A stretch of DNA of 64,000 nt from positions 248,001 to 312,000 of the forward strand of contig NZ_FMAJ01000001.1 of the NCBI RefSeq assembly GCF_900094625.1, written 5' to 3'. A program made the position numbers and the translations under genes. The DNA is from Rhizobium aethiopicum. GTDB taxonomy: Bacteria; Pseudomonadota; Alphaproteobacteria; Rhizobiales; Rhizobiaceae. The notes beneath the pieces were generated by a model that was given only the letters and a program-made list of their open reading frames with translations, was not told the DNA's origin and did not search any database. Every line of letters begins with the position of its first letter. The stretch's first letter is position 1. Shown one piece after another: positions 8,782 through 17,423 of the stretch.

Positions 8782-9846
8782 TTACGCGGCCTCTTTCCTG
8801 CGCCTCGCAATAGCTGCTTTCGCCAAGTCTTCCAGCGCTGTCACCGACATGTCCCAGTCGATGCAGCCATCCGTGATGGACTGCCCGTAGACCAGCGGCT
8901 TGCCGGGAACGAGATCCTGGCGGCCGGCGACGAGATTGCTTTCGATCATCATGCCCTTGATATGGCGGTTTCCGCCGGCAAGCTGGGAGGCTACGGATTT
9001 GACGACGCGCGGCTGGTTCATCGGATCCTTGCCGCTATTGGCGTGGCTGGCGTCGATCAGGATGCGGGGGGCCAGGCCGAGCTTGACGGTTTCGCCGGCA
9101 ACGGCCGCGATGTCGGCCGCTTCATAGTTCGGCTGTTTTCCGCCGCGCAGAATGACATGGCAGTCCTCGTTGCCGGTGGTTGAGGCAATAGCGGCCTGCC
9201 CGTCCTTGGTAACGGCCGGGAAATGGTGTGGCTGTGATGCTGCGAGAATGGCGTCGAGTGCGACGCGCGCACTACCATCAGTGCCGTTCTTGAAGCCGAT
9301 CGGGCAGGAGAGACCAGAGGCAAGCTGGCGATGGATCTGGCTTTCGGTCGTACGCGCGCCGATCGCGCCCCAGCTGACCAGGTCGGCAATGTATTGCGGC
9401 GTGATGGTATCGAGGAATTCGACGCCGGCCGGAAGCTCCATGGCATTGATGTCGAGCAGCAGGCGTCTGGCAATCCTCAACCCTTCCTCGATGCGGTAGC
9501 TGCCGTCGAGATGCGGATCGTTGATCAGGCCCTTCCAGCCGACAGTCGTGCGTGGCTTTTCGAAATAGACGCGCATCACGATCTCAAGATCCTCGGCGAA
9601 GCGCCGTCGCTGCGCTTCCAGCCTTGTCGCATATTCCCTGGCGGCAACGGGATCGTGGATGGAGCAGGGGCCGATGACGACGACGAGGCGATCATCGTTG
9701 CCGTGAAGAATTTCATGGATCGCATCACGGTTGCTGGTCACGGTTTCGGTGACGACAGCGCCTGGGGGGATTTCCGCAATGATATCGGCGGGTTTGGTCA
9801 GTGGCGTGATCTCGCGGATTCGCAGATCATCGATGGCATCGGACAC
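8782..9846 (-). CDS. aroG: 3-deoxy-7-phosphoheptulonate synthase, class I (AroG/AroF type)
   Basis: 354 residues, normal length for the class I enzyme. Motifs are VVIGPCSIHDP, MRVYFEKPRTTVGWKGLINDPH, ARTTESQIHRQLASGLSCPIGFKNGTDG, CHVILRGG and DASHANSGKDP, which hold the PEP, phosphate and metal ligands. It catalyses the same first shikimate step as the unrelated class II enzyme at 1464-2837. This family in enterobacteria is feedback-inhibited by Phe or Tyr. Upstream (9881-10046) lies a leader peptide rich in Tyr with alternative hairpins and a terminator, so expression is probably attenuated by charged tRNA-Tyr/Phe. Class I isozymes are hard to split into F and G by sequence alone. Confidence 0.95.
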   Translation of the reverse strand: MSDAIDDLRIREITPLTKPADIIAEIPPGAVVTETVTSNRDAIHEILHGNDDRLVVVIGPCSIHDPVAAREYATRLEAQRRRFAEDLEIVMRVYFEKPRTTVGWKGLINDPHLDGSYRIEEGLRIARRLLLDINAMELPAGVEFLDTITPQYIADLVSWGAIGARTTESQIHRQLASGLSCPIGFKNGTDGSARVALDAILAASQPHHFPAVTKDGQAAIASTTGNEDCHVILRGGKQPNYEAADIAAVAGETVKLGLAPRILIDASHANSGKDPMNQPRVVKSVASQLAGGNRHIKGMMIESNLVAGRQDLVPGKPLVYGQSITDGCIDWDMSVTALEDLAKAAIARRRKEAA

Positions 9847-9880
9847 GGCATGGCTCCTGTTTGGTCATACCGTGCGGAAC

Positions 9881-9907
9881 AAAAAGCCGCCAGGTAGACT
9901 AGCGGCT
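9881..9907 (-). terminator. Attenuator terminator hairpin (3:4) in the aroG leader
   Basis: Read on the minus strand, AGCCGC (9907-9902) pairs perfectly with GCGGCT (9890-9885) and runs straight into a U-tract. It stops 35 bases before the aroG ATG, so it must be a conditional terminator. Its left arm overlaps CCGCT (9905-9901), which can pair instead with AGCGG (9958-9954) in the leader coding region. Confidence 0.75.
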
Positions 9908-9935
9908 GTTCGGGTTGTCGTCGCGTCGAATTCAG

Positions 9936-10010
9936 TTACGCACGGACCCGCATCCGCTGGGAGCAGCGGTACGAATAAAATCGCGAGGCGTAGATTGAAG
10001 TCGTCGACAT
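9936..10010 (-). CDS. Tyr/Phe-rich leader peptide of the aroG attenuator
   Basis: A 24-codon frame from ATG (10010-10008) to TAA (9938-9936), reading MSTTSIYASRFYSYRC and then eight more residues. Codons 7, 12 and 14 are Tyr and codon 11 is Phe: four aromatic residues within eight codons. They end exactly where hairpin 1:2 begins (CCGCTG 9969-9964 with CAGCGG 9959-9954). There is no Shine-Dalgarno sequence; the predicted transcription start is at or next to the ATG, so the peptide would be leaderless. Its stop lies 29 bases before the terminator hairpin. Translation is inferred, not proven. Confidence 0.7.
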   Translation of the reverse strand: MSTTSIYASRFYSYRCSQRMRVRA

Positions 10011-10017
10011 CACGCGT

Positions 10018-10046
10018 ATGTAGCGTCGCGGCCGCCGATTGTCACG
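10018..10046 (-). promoter_or_regulatory. Putative sigma70 promoter of the aroG leader transcript
   Basis: On the minus strand CGTGAC (10046-10041), exactly 17 bases, then CTACAT (10023-10018): 5/6 and 5/6 matches to the rhizobial consensus CTTGAC-N17-CTATAT. The expected start point falls at about 10012-10010, the first base of the leader ATG. Confidence 0.65.
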
Positions 10047-10108
10047 CAGAATTTGCGACCCAGGTCACTCGTTCGGAGGAGCAGCTTCCTTCTTCAGGAG
10101 GCTCAAAG

Positions 10109-10144
10109 CGTATCGCCCAGAAGCGTCCGCTTCCGGGCAATACG
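10109..10144 (-). terminator. Long stem-loop downstream of the chemoreceptor operon
   Basis: A 16-base-pair stem containing two G-U wobbles (10109-10124 with 10129-10144) and a four-base loop, lying 16 bases after the stop at 10160. There is no U-tract, so it may stabilise the 3' end or act as a weak terminator, insulating the mcp operon from the aroG promoter at 10046. Confidence 0.5.
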
Positions 10145-10159
10145 GCTGCAAATCCGAAA

Positions 10160-10741
10160 TCAGAGGGCGTCGACGTTGACGCCGACAGTGACGGCGCCGA
10201 TCGGCGTTCCCGTTTCGTCTGAAATCGTGATGCTCGCCTGCGACTGCAGTGTCTGGGTCGATTCGTCCTTTTCGATCTCATCGACGAAGATGGCATCCTT
10301 GCCGGCGCCGAAGGACTTCTGGAATTTCGCCTCATCGCCCTGCCAGTAGTCGGAGGTGACGTCGCTTTGACCGACGTTTAGGCCCTTTGCGTCCATGACA
10401 AAGATCTCAGTGATCTTGCCACCCGACGCTTCCTTCTTCGACTGAAGGAACTTCGACAGCGCATTGCCAAGCACGCCATTGATCATCGTGTGGTCGGAGC
10501 CGTCGACCTCGGCGCGCCACTTCTTGTCGAGGGCGTCGATGTCGGCTTCGTTCAGATTGGCGTTCGCAGTATCCTGCGCCTTAAGGGCATCGATAATCGC
10601 GGGATCGTTCAGCCAGGGCTTCACGTCGCTCTTCACATAGTCGGCGATCGGGGCGAGCTTGGCATCCTCAGCCATCGCCACGCCCATCGGCGCGGCGAAT
10701 GCGGCAGAGGCGAAAAGCAATGCGGTCACAACTCTCTTCAT
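10160..10741 (-). CDS. Periplasmic PDC/Cache-like sensor protein
   Basis: 193 residues with a cleavable signal peptide (MKRVVTALLFASAAFAAP, probable cleavage after AMA near residue 24). The rest resembles a stand-alone single-Cache (PDC) domain: VKPWLNDPAIIDALKAQ, LSKFLQSKKEASGGKITEIFVMDAKGLNVGQSDVTSDYWQGDEAKF and a final IGAVTVGVNVD. These motifs are usually seen in the ligand-binding parts of chemoreceptors, but here there is no membrane anchor or output domain. It begins 59 bases after the chemoreceptor stop on the same strand, so it may bind a ligand and present it to that receptor (inference). The ATG at 10741 has AGGGAAC upstream. Confidence 0.8.
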   Translation of the reverse strand: MKRVVTALLFASAAFAAPMGVAMAEDAKLAPIADYVKSDVKPWLNDPAIIDALKAQDTANANLNEADIDALDKKWRAEVDGSDHTMINGVLGNALSKFLQSKKEASGGKITEIFVMDAKGLNVGQSDVTSDYWQGDEAKFQKSFGAGKDAIFVDEIEKDESTQTLQSQASITISDETGTPIGAVTVGVNVDAL

Positions 10742-10799
10742 AACTGTTCCCTTCCTGTGATCAGTTGCTGAGAAATAAGGCGTATCGGGTGGGGCGACG

Positions 10800-12674
10800 T
10801 CAGAACTCCTCCCAGGCTCCGGGAGAAGCGGCAACGGCTGCATTTCCTGAAAGCCGCGGCACGACGGCTCTGGTTTCCGGACGAGATTGATGGGCCATCG
10901 GCTGGACCGGCCTGGATTGGCTTGCCACCGACGCGACGACGAACCGGCCGGCGGAATCCTGCAACTGGCGTCCCTGCGACAGCAGTTCCTGGCAGGCTGC
11001 GTTCGTTTCTTCGACCATCGCCGCGTTCTGCTGCGTCGCATGATCCATCTGGTTGATAGCCCCATTGATCTCCTGCAGTCCGGTCGCCTGTTCGCGATAG
11101 GACTGAACGAGGGACGCAATACTGTCGCTGATGCGATTGATCTGTTCCTCGATCTTCAGGAGGGCATCGCCGGTCTCGTTCACCAGCCCGACGCCTGCGG
11201 CGACCTCCTGGCCGGAAACGTTGATCAGGTTCTTGATCTCCTTTGCCGCATTTGCCGAACGCTGGGCGAGCTCTCGAACCTCCTGTGCGACAACCGCAAA
11301 ACCCTTGCCGGCCTCGCCGGCGCGTGCGGCCTCGACGCCGGCATTCAACGCCAGCAGGTTCGTCTGGAATGCGATTTCGTCGATGACGCCAATGATGCGG
11401 CCGATCTGGCTGGAGGAGGTTTGGATCCGATCCATCGCGCCGATCGCGTCGCGTACCACGGTGGCGGAGAGGTAAGCACTGCGCTTGGTTTCCTCGACCA
11501 ACTGTCCGGCATTTTCAGCCCGCTGCGACGATGTTTTGACTGTCGTGGTTACTTCATCCAGTGCCGCAGCTGTCTGCTCCAGCGCTGCCGCCTGCTGTTC
11601 GGTCCGTTTGGCGAGTTGATCAGCGGAGGAGGCCAGCTCGCTCGATCCGCCCTCAACCGCGACGGAAGCGATCTTTATCTCTGTCAGTGCGGCGGCGACG
11701 GCCTGGACCATGTTGTTGAAGTCCTGCCGCAACTTATCGAATTCAGGACCGAGATCGGCAAGCTGAATCGAGAAGTCGCCGGCGGCAAGCTTTTCCAATG
11801 CGTTCGCAAGGGTCGTCATCACCAGCCGCTGCCTGTTGCCGGCTTCTTCCGTCAACAATGCGTTGCGGGTCCGTTCAGCGTCGAACGAGGCGGTCTGCTC
11901 GGCAGCGACCTGCTCTCTTTCGACCTTTGCGATCGCCTCGTGACGGAAGACTTCCAGCGCACGCGCCAGAAAGCCGATTTCGTCGCCGTTTTCCCTGTAA
12001 GCGACGGGGGAGGCGAGGTCGCCATTCTGCAGCGCGCCAATTCGTTTGCTGAGGATCCTGAGCGGCCGACCAACGAGGTTGCGCATGGCGAGAAGGAAGG
12101 CGGTCACGGCGAGGGCGGTGATGACGGACTGGGTGAGCAGTGAAACGAGAACCTTCTGGCGGACTTCAGAAGCGATTTTTTCGACAGACCAGTTCGTAAC
12201 GATGTAGCCGGTCGTCTTGCCTGACTTGTCCAGCGGCAGCGGCGCGATGATCGTGACCAAACCGGCGGACATTCCGCCGTCATCGACTGTCGTTTTGTCG
12301 GGTTTCGCGCTGAGGCGCGTCGCCAGGTCGGCCGGTGTTGGCAAACCGGAAATGCCGTCGCGTGTCCAGGTGTCGACGGCGGCAGGCTCCGCGTTGAAGG
12401 CGGCAAACTGGACGAGATCGAGCGAGGGGTCGTCACGGTACAGCGAATAGGCTTCGCGAACGGCGTTCGCCTTGCCCCATTTGACACCGCCAGCCGCCAG
12501 AGATGCAAACTGTTCCGCATCCTTGGACCAGTTCGCCTTGGCGCTGTCGATCAGCGCCCGCGTTTCGTACATCCACGTATAGGTGGCCAAGGCGGAAATG
12601 CCGCAGAGATTGACGGCGACGATTATCGCCGCCAGCTTGGCTGTCAGGGGCATCGTTTTCAAGAATTGGAACAT
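10800..12674 (-). CDS. Methyl-accepting chemotaxis protein
   Basis: 624 residues. Membrane segment 1 is about residues 12-34, the periplasmic sensor region 35-183, membrane segment 2 about 184-204, HAMP to about 260, and a long cytoplasmic signalling domain follows. Its hairpin tip is IIGVIDEIAFQTNLLALNAGVEAARAGEAG-like, the contact site for CheA and CheW. The protein ends in AWEEF, matching the WxxF-type C-terminal pentapeptide that docks CheR/CheB, so it is likely a high-abundance receptor able to be adapted. The ligand is unknown. It is the first gene of a two-gene unit with the periplasmic Cache-like protein. The region 12675-12960 upstream shows no gene I would support. Confidence 0.95.
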   Translation of the reverse strand: MFQFLKTMPLTAKLAAIIVAVNLCGISALATYTWMYETRALIDSAKANWSKDAEQFASLAAGGVKWGKANAVREAYSLYRDDPSLDLVQFAAFNAEPAAVDTWTRDGISGLPTPADLATRLSAKPDKTTVDDGGMSAGLVTIIAPLPLDKSGKTTGYIVTNWSVEKIASEVRQKVLVSLLTQSVITALAVTAFLLAMRNLVGRPLRILSKRIGALQNGDLASPVAYRENGDEIGFLARALEVFRHEAIAKVEREQVAAEQTASFDAERTRNALLTEEAGNRQRLVMTTLANALEKLAAGDFSIQLADLGPEFDKLRQDFNNMVQAVAAALTEIKIASVAVEGGSSELASSADQLAKRTEQQAAALEQTAAALDEVTTTVKTSSQRAENAGQLVEETKRSAYLSATVVRDAIGAMDRIQTSSSQIGRIIGVIDEIAFQTNLLALNAGVEAARAGEAGKGFAVVAQEVRELAQRSANAAKEIKNLINVSGQEVAAGVGLVNETGDALLKIEEQINRISDSIASLVQSYREQATGLQEINGAINQMDHATQQNAAMVEETNAACQELLSQGRQLQDSAGRFVVASVASQSRPVQPMAHQSRPETRAVVPRLSGNAAVAASPGAWEEF

Positions 12675-12974
12675 CCGCGGAGCCTGGAATTGCGGCTCGG
12701 TCGACTATCTTTGCGACCGGCATATCAGCACGGCATCGACGCCGACGGTCACATCATGAGCGCTCATGCCCATGTCGGAGTTGCGACCCAAAACGCGCAA
12801 ACGAAGTGTGTATTCGATGTATGAAGAAATCATAAAGTAGAAGAGGATGAGTGGGCACGCACAGGCTGTTTCCTCCCGCGGCTTCAGATTGCGGAGGGAG
12901 GCTACGTCCGCCGGACGATCAGCGGTGTTCAAGGCTCGCTCTGGCTGCACTTGCCGCGGCGCCGGTTTCCTGGA

Positions 12975-13889
<915 letters not shown>

Positions 13890-13892
13890 CAA

Positions 13893-14984
13893 TTATTGCT
13901 GTAGTGGTTGTGGGCCCGGTGTTGCCGGATTGGCAAGATCGATCGAGCCCTGGTCGCCGGCAAGAAATTGCGGGCCAACCTGACGGACCTTTTTCTGCGT
14001 GGGGTCGTAGGGACGCTCGGGAACGGATGGCTGCGGCGGGGCTGCTGCTGCAGTATCTTTCGCCGGCGGGTTGGTGCGGACCGTTGTGATCGAACCCTGC
14101 TGCGGCGGCTCGCTCGGGCCATGCTTGCCACGCATCTCGTCGTAATAGGCGGTGAGATTGCAGGCGCAGGAGTTTTTCTCGCCGGGCGCGCGGTTCTTGT
14201 AGGCAAAGGCGTTCGTCATCGCGCTGTACGGCGCGCCTGTTGCGACCGAGATCATATGCGAGGCGTCGGTGCTGGTCACTTCGCGATAGTAGAGTTCAGT
14301 CTCGATGCCAGGGCACATCTTGGCGCAAGTCTGGGCATCGCGGTCAAAGTCGACCGAGGTCGTGTTCGAGCTGATCGGGAAGAAGCCGCCGTCGCAACTG
14401 CGCACGCAGATGGTGCTGACCGGCGAAAACATTTCGGTCCTCGGCAGGTCATGAAGCGGATCGGCCTCTTCACCACCGAGCGGGATGAAGGTGTCGGTAC
14501 GCATCGCCTGCTCCTCGACGCTTGGGGCGAGGTCGTTGGCGCTGCGCTCTGTCGGCGCATAGAAATTTTCGCTGTTGCAGCCATTGCGTTCGAGTGCCGC
14601 CGTCAATTCCCGACGCGCGTCGTCATCGCCGGCCTGGCTGCGCAGCTCGTTGCGGCGGTCCTGGAGATAACGGATATTGTCGATCATCCGGGCTTCGGCG
14701 TCAGAGAGCTCGGCGCAAAAATCGGCATTCTCACCGCCAATCACCACCATGCTGCCCGAGGTGCAGCCGTAGCTGCGCAGATCGTTGCGGACCTTGCGCA
14801 GCTCGAGGTTCTGCTCGGCGATCGCACTGGCATATTGGCGCGTTTCCGGACCGTTGCCGTTGCCGATTGACCGCGGCAGATCGGCAAGACGGCCGCGCAG
14901 GTCGTTGCAGACGGCGCTGGACTGCGCGGCGGCAGGTACTGCCAACGCAAGAAGAAATGCAAGAGACAGGTTTCGGCGTTTCAC
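13893..14984 (-). CDS. Exported DUF2865 protein
   Basis: A GTG at 14984 gives a clean signal peptide (KRRNLSLAFLLALAVPAAAQ) preceded by GGGACGAG; an ATG at 15026 would add 14 residues with no benefit. The mature protein has a helical N-terminal part with LRGRLADLPR and ENLELRKVRNDLRSYGC, a central cysteine-rich segment (STICVRSCDGGFFPIS, CAKMCPGIETELYY, SCACNLTAYYDEM) typical of DUF2865, and a proline-rich tail ending QPLQQ. It is probably periplasmic; function is unknown. DUF2865 is mainly known from Rhizobiales. The interval 14985-15248 upstream is noncoding as far as I can see. Confidence 0.82.
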   Translation of the reverse strand: MKRRNLSLAFLLALAVPAAAQSSAVCNDLRGRLADLPRSIGNGNGPETRQYASAIAEQNLELRKVRNDLRSYGCTSGSMVVIGGENADFCAELSDAEARMIDNIRYLQDRRNELRSQAGDDDARRELTAALERNGCNSENFYAPTERSANDLAPSVEEQAMRTDTFIPLGGEEADPLHDLPRTEMFSPVSTICVRSCDGGFFPISSNTTSVDFDRDAQTCAKMCPGIETELYYREVTSTDASHMISVATGAPYSAMTNAFAYKNRAPGEKNSCACNLTAYYDEMRGKHGPSEPPQQGSITTVRTNPPAKDTAAAAPPQPSVPERPYDPTQKKVRQVGPQFLAGDQGSIDLANPATPGPQPLQQ

Positions 14985-15248
14985 GACTCGTCCCGGAATA
15001 AGCAAACGGTGGGGTTGCGACGTCAATCCTCACGCGTTTCCCATAGCCTATTTCTCTTAATAAGCTCAGAGAATTTCTTAGCGTATTTTCGCGATCTTAT
15101 CCAGCAGAGCGCTTGCCACTCGTCCGCGAAGGAGTTTTCCGGAAGCTTTGTCTTTGCAAGCCGATACGCCAGTGTCGGATGGCTCGCGCCCCAAAAACCT
15201 GAGGCGGCTTCCTTCCTCTCTAGGCAATATCGATGAAAGCGGATGCGG

Positions 15249-16157
15249 TCATTGGCCGAAGATTGTGCCAAGATAATTGAAGGCACGCAGCACCGCTGCC
15301 TTGGGAGGCGCGACTGCCGGGTCCTGTTCTGCCTCGACGACGAGCCAACCGCGATAGCTGCTTTCTCTGACGAAGTCTGCAACCGGGCGGAAATTGACGA
15401 TACCGTCGCCCGGGACCGTGAACATGCCGGCGCGAACTCCAGCATTGAAGCTGAGATCGCCGCGGCGGACGGATTCGAGCACCGGGCCGCGGACATCCTT
15501 CAGATGAATATGGGCGATGCGGTCTCCGAAACGATCGACGAGGCGGGCATAGTCGAAGTCGCCGGCGGCGGCATGTCCGGTGTCGAGAAGCAAACCGGTC
15601 TCGACGCCGGTTCGGTCGAACAGTTGCGAGATCTCGTCGAAGGTTTCGGCAACCATCATCAGATGGTGATGATAGGCAAGCCGGAGTCCATACTCGCTTT
15701 GAAGACGCTTGGCGAACTCCGTCAGGCGCAAGGCATATCCGGAAACATCTTCCTTGGGCATGATCATGCGTTGCGACATGGGCGCGTCGAGCGGCGATCC
15801 CGGCGTCATCATCGCGACCTCTCCATAGACCATGACCTCGCAGCCCATGGTGCGCAGCAGTTCGGCATGTGGTGCGACGGCTGTCATTTCCTCGTCGACG
15901 CCGCGTTCGGCCAGTTGTCCCGAATGCCAGCCCGACGCGAGGGAAAGTCGATATCTTTCCAGGAGAGGACGCAGGGTCGCAACGTCCCGGGGAAATTTTC
16001 GCCCAAGTTCGACGCCGTGATAGCATGCGTCCGCGGCATCGCCCAGGCACGTCTCAAGGGAGATGTCGGCGCCAAGGTCTTCAAGGACATCGTTCGTCCA
16101 GGAGAGCGGGCTGACCGCAAGCCGAACGCCGGCGGGCAGGAATTCGATGCTTTTCAT
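15249..16157 (-). CDS. IolE-like sugar phosphate isomerase/epimerase family protein (inosose dehydratase-like)
   Basis: 302 residues with a xylose-isomerase-like TIM barrel. Likely metal and substrate residues are in YHGVELGRKFPRD (Glu), YHHHLMMV (His), LLLDTGHAAAGDFDY (Asp/His), HIHLKDVRGP (His) and VVEAEQDP (Glu). The pattern LSWTNDVLEDLG, LETCLGDA, SGWHSGQL and MGCEVMVYGE is close to IolE, the 2-keto-myo-inositol dehydratase. The start at 16157 follows GGAGGAAAT. It lies 96 bases downstream of the LacI gene on the same strand and opposite an ABC importer and an IolG-like gene, so it should act in the same sugar or inositol pathway. The exact substrate is not established. Confidence 0.8.
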   Translation of the reverse strand: MKSIEFLPAGVRLAVSPLSWTNDVLEDLGADISLETCLGDAADACYHGVELGRKFPRDVATLRPLLERYRLSLASGWHSGQLAERGVDEEMTAVAPHAELLRTMGCEVMVYGEVAMMTPGSPLDAPMSQRMIMPKEDVSGYALRLTEFAKRLQSEYGLRLAYHHHLMMVAETFDEISQLFDRTGVETGLLLDTGHAAAGDFDYARLVDRFGDRIAHIHLKDVRGPVLESVRRGDLSFNAGVRAGMFTVPGDGIVNFRPVADFVRESSYRGWLVVEAEQDPAVAPPKAAVLRAFNYLGTIFGQ

Positions 16158-16253
16158 ATTTCCTCCATGTGAGATGACGGGCGCGGCGCAACGCTGCGTG
16201 CGCAGTCGCAAATTTGGCTGGATTTGGCGATCGGGCGGCGTTGAGAAGCAGGC

Positions 16254-17249
16254 TCATGTCGAGCTGCGCATGACGAGCTTGCCGGGCAGCGTGACGGTCT
16301 CCGCATCGACGCGTCCCGTGATCATCCCGACGATCACTTCGACCATTTCGTGCCGCGGCTGCTCGTATGTGGTGAGGCCATAGGCGGAGGATCCGCCGAG
16401 TTCGTAGTTGTCGAAGCCGACGATTGCCATGTCTTCCGGCACTCTCAGGCCGTACTTCCCTCGCATTTCATCGATTGCCCCAATCGCAAGAATGTCGTTC
16501 TCGCACATGAGGACATCGACGCGATCGGTTGCGTTCGTGGTGTTCAAATAGCGGCGAACCGCCTCTGCTCCCGCCTGTGCGCTGTACTTCTCCGCCGACA
16601 GCACTGCGACGTCGTGGACACCTTTTTTTCCCCAGAACTCGACGAAATGTTGGCGGCGTCGGAGCGCGGTCGAAAGCACGGTTGCCCCGGTCATGAATCC
16701 TGGTCGCCGATAGCCGCGTTCATGGAGGTGATCCACGATGTCCTTGAGCGCCAGCTCGGCATCGCAAACCACGGCCGGAACGCCATCGATCTGACTGTCG
16801 CGCGCCAGAACGAACATGGGCGGCATGCCGCGTCCGAGCTGATGATCCGTTAACGTTTCGTCGCGGAAGGCTGTCCCGAACAGGACGATGGCATCGACCT
16901 GTCGTTGGTCGGCATGGAGCAGGGCATGAACATGGTCGAAATGATTGTTGATGTTGATGAGCATGACGACCAATCCGGCGGCCTGCAGCCGCTCGGTGAG
17001 CGTCTCCAGAAATGGCAGCTTTTGGGGATTGGCAAAGTCGTCGACGAAGACGGCAACCTGGTGCGTCGCATTCGTGGCGAGACTGCGGGCGAGAAGGTTC
17101 GGCGTGTAATTGAGCGATGCCGCTGTTTCCAGCACTTTGCGTTTGCTTTCCTCCGTTATGGATGCGCCGGGTGTGAAGGCCCTGATAACAGTCCATTTCG
17201 ACACTCCGGCTGCTTCCGCCACCTGCTTTGCAGTCGCCCGCTTGCGCAT
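16254..17249 (-). CDS. LacI-family transcriptional regulator
   Basis: 331 residues. The N-terminal helix-turn-helix (AKQVAEAAGVSKWTVIRAF) and hinge (YTPNLLARSLAT) are followed by a periplasmic-binding-protein-like effector domain with VDAIVLFG, RPGFMTG, DVLMCENDILAIGAIDEMR and IVGFDNYE. It probably represses the divergent ABC importer operon and its own strand in the absence of sugar. Candidate operators lie in the intergenic space: a 20-base palindrome at 17266-17285 and two identical 17-base boxes at 17345-17382. It is upstream of the IolE-like gene and likely co-transcribed with it. Confidence 0.92.
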   Translation of the reverse strand: MRKRATAKQVAEAAGVSKWTVIRAFTPGASITEESKRKVLETAASLNYTPNLLARSLATNATHQVAVFVDDFANPQKLPFLETLTERLQAAGLVVMLININNHFDHVHALLHADQRQVDAIVLFGTAFRDETLTDHQLGRGMPPMFVLARDSQIDGVPAVVCDAELALKDIVDHLHERGYRRPGFMTGATVLSTALRRRQHFVEFWGKKGVHDVAVLSAEKYSAQAGAEAVRRYLNTTNATDRVDVLMCENDILAIGAIDEMRGKYGLRVPEDMAIVGFDNYELGGSSAYGLTTYEQPRHEMVEVIVGMITGRVDAETVTLPGKLVMRSST

Positions 17250-17265
17250 TACGCCTCCCGACGAG

Positions 17266-17285
17266 AATGGAACATATATTCCATT
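17266..17285. promoter_or_regulatory. Palindromic operator candidate at the LacI start
   Basis: AATGGAACATATATTCCATT matches its own reverse complement at 18 of 20 positions. It begins 17 bases upstream of the LacI start codon, so it is well placed for autorepression. Confidence 0.55.
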
Positions 17286-17344
17286 TTCCGATTCTGATGA
17301 AATGACTGCTTGATTTTAGTTCATCTCCGCATATGATGCACCTG

Positions 17345-17382
17345 TTTGCACCCGGTAGCAAGCAATTTGCACCCGGTAGCAA
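17345..17382. promoter_or_regulatory. Tandem LacI-type operator candidates
   Basis: TTTGCACCCGGTAGCAA occurs twice (17345-17361 and 17366-17382), 21 bases apart, two turns of the helix. Each copy has TTGC-N2-CCGG-N2-GCAA symmetry with a central CG, as in LacI-family operators. They lie 42 bases or more before the binding-protein ATG at 17424. Confidence 0.65.
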
Positions 17383-17423
17383 TCGTACAGCCGCCAATGT
17401 ATGGGCGGTGGGAGGAGGACAAC

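Noticed and set aside
10887..12143. A 418-codon plus-strand open frame
   Set aside because: Antisense shadow of the chemoreceptor gene; Cys/Gly/Arg-rich without family features.
12705..12950. An 81-codon minus-strand frame upstream of the chemoreceptor
   Set aside because: No good ribosome site or recognisable domain; more likely the promoter region of the receptor gene.
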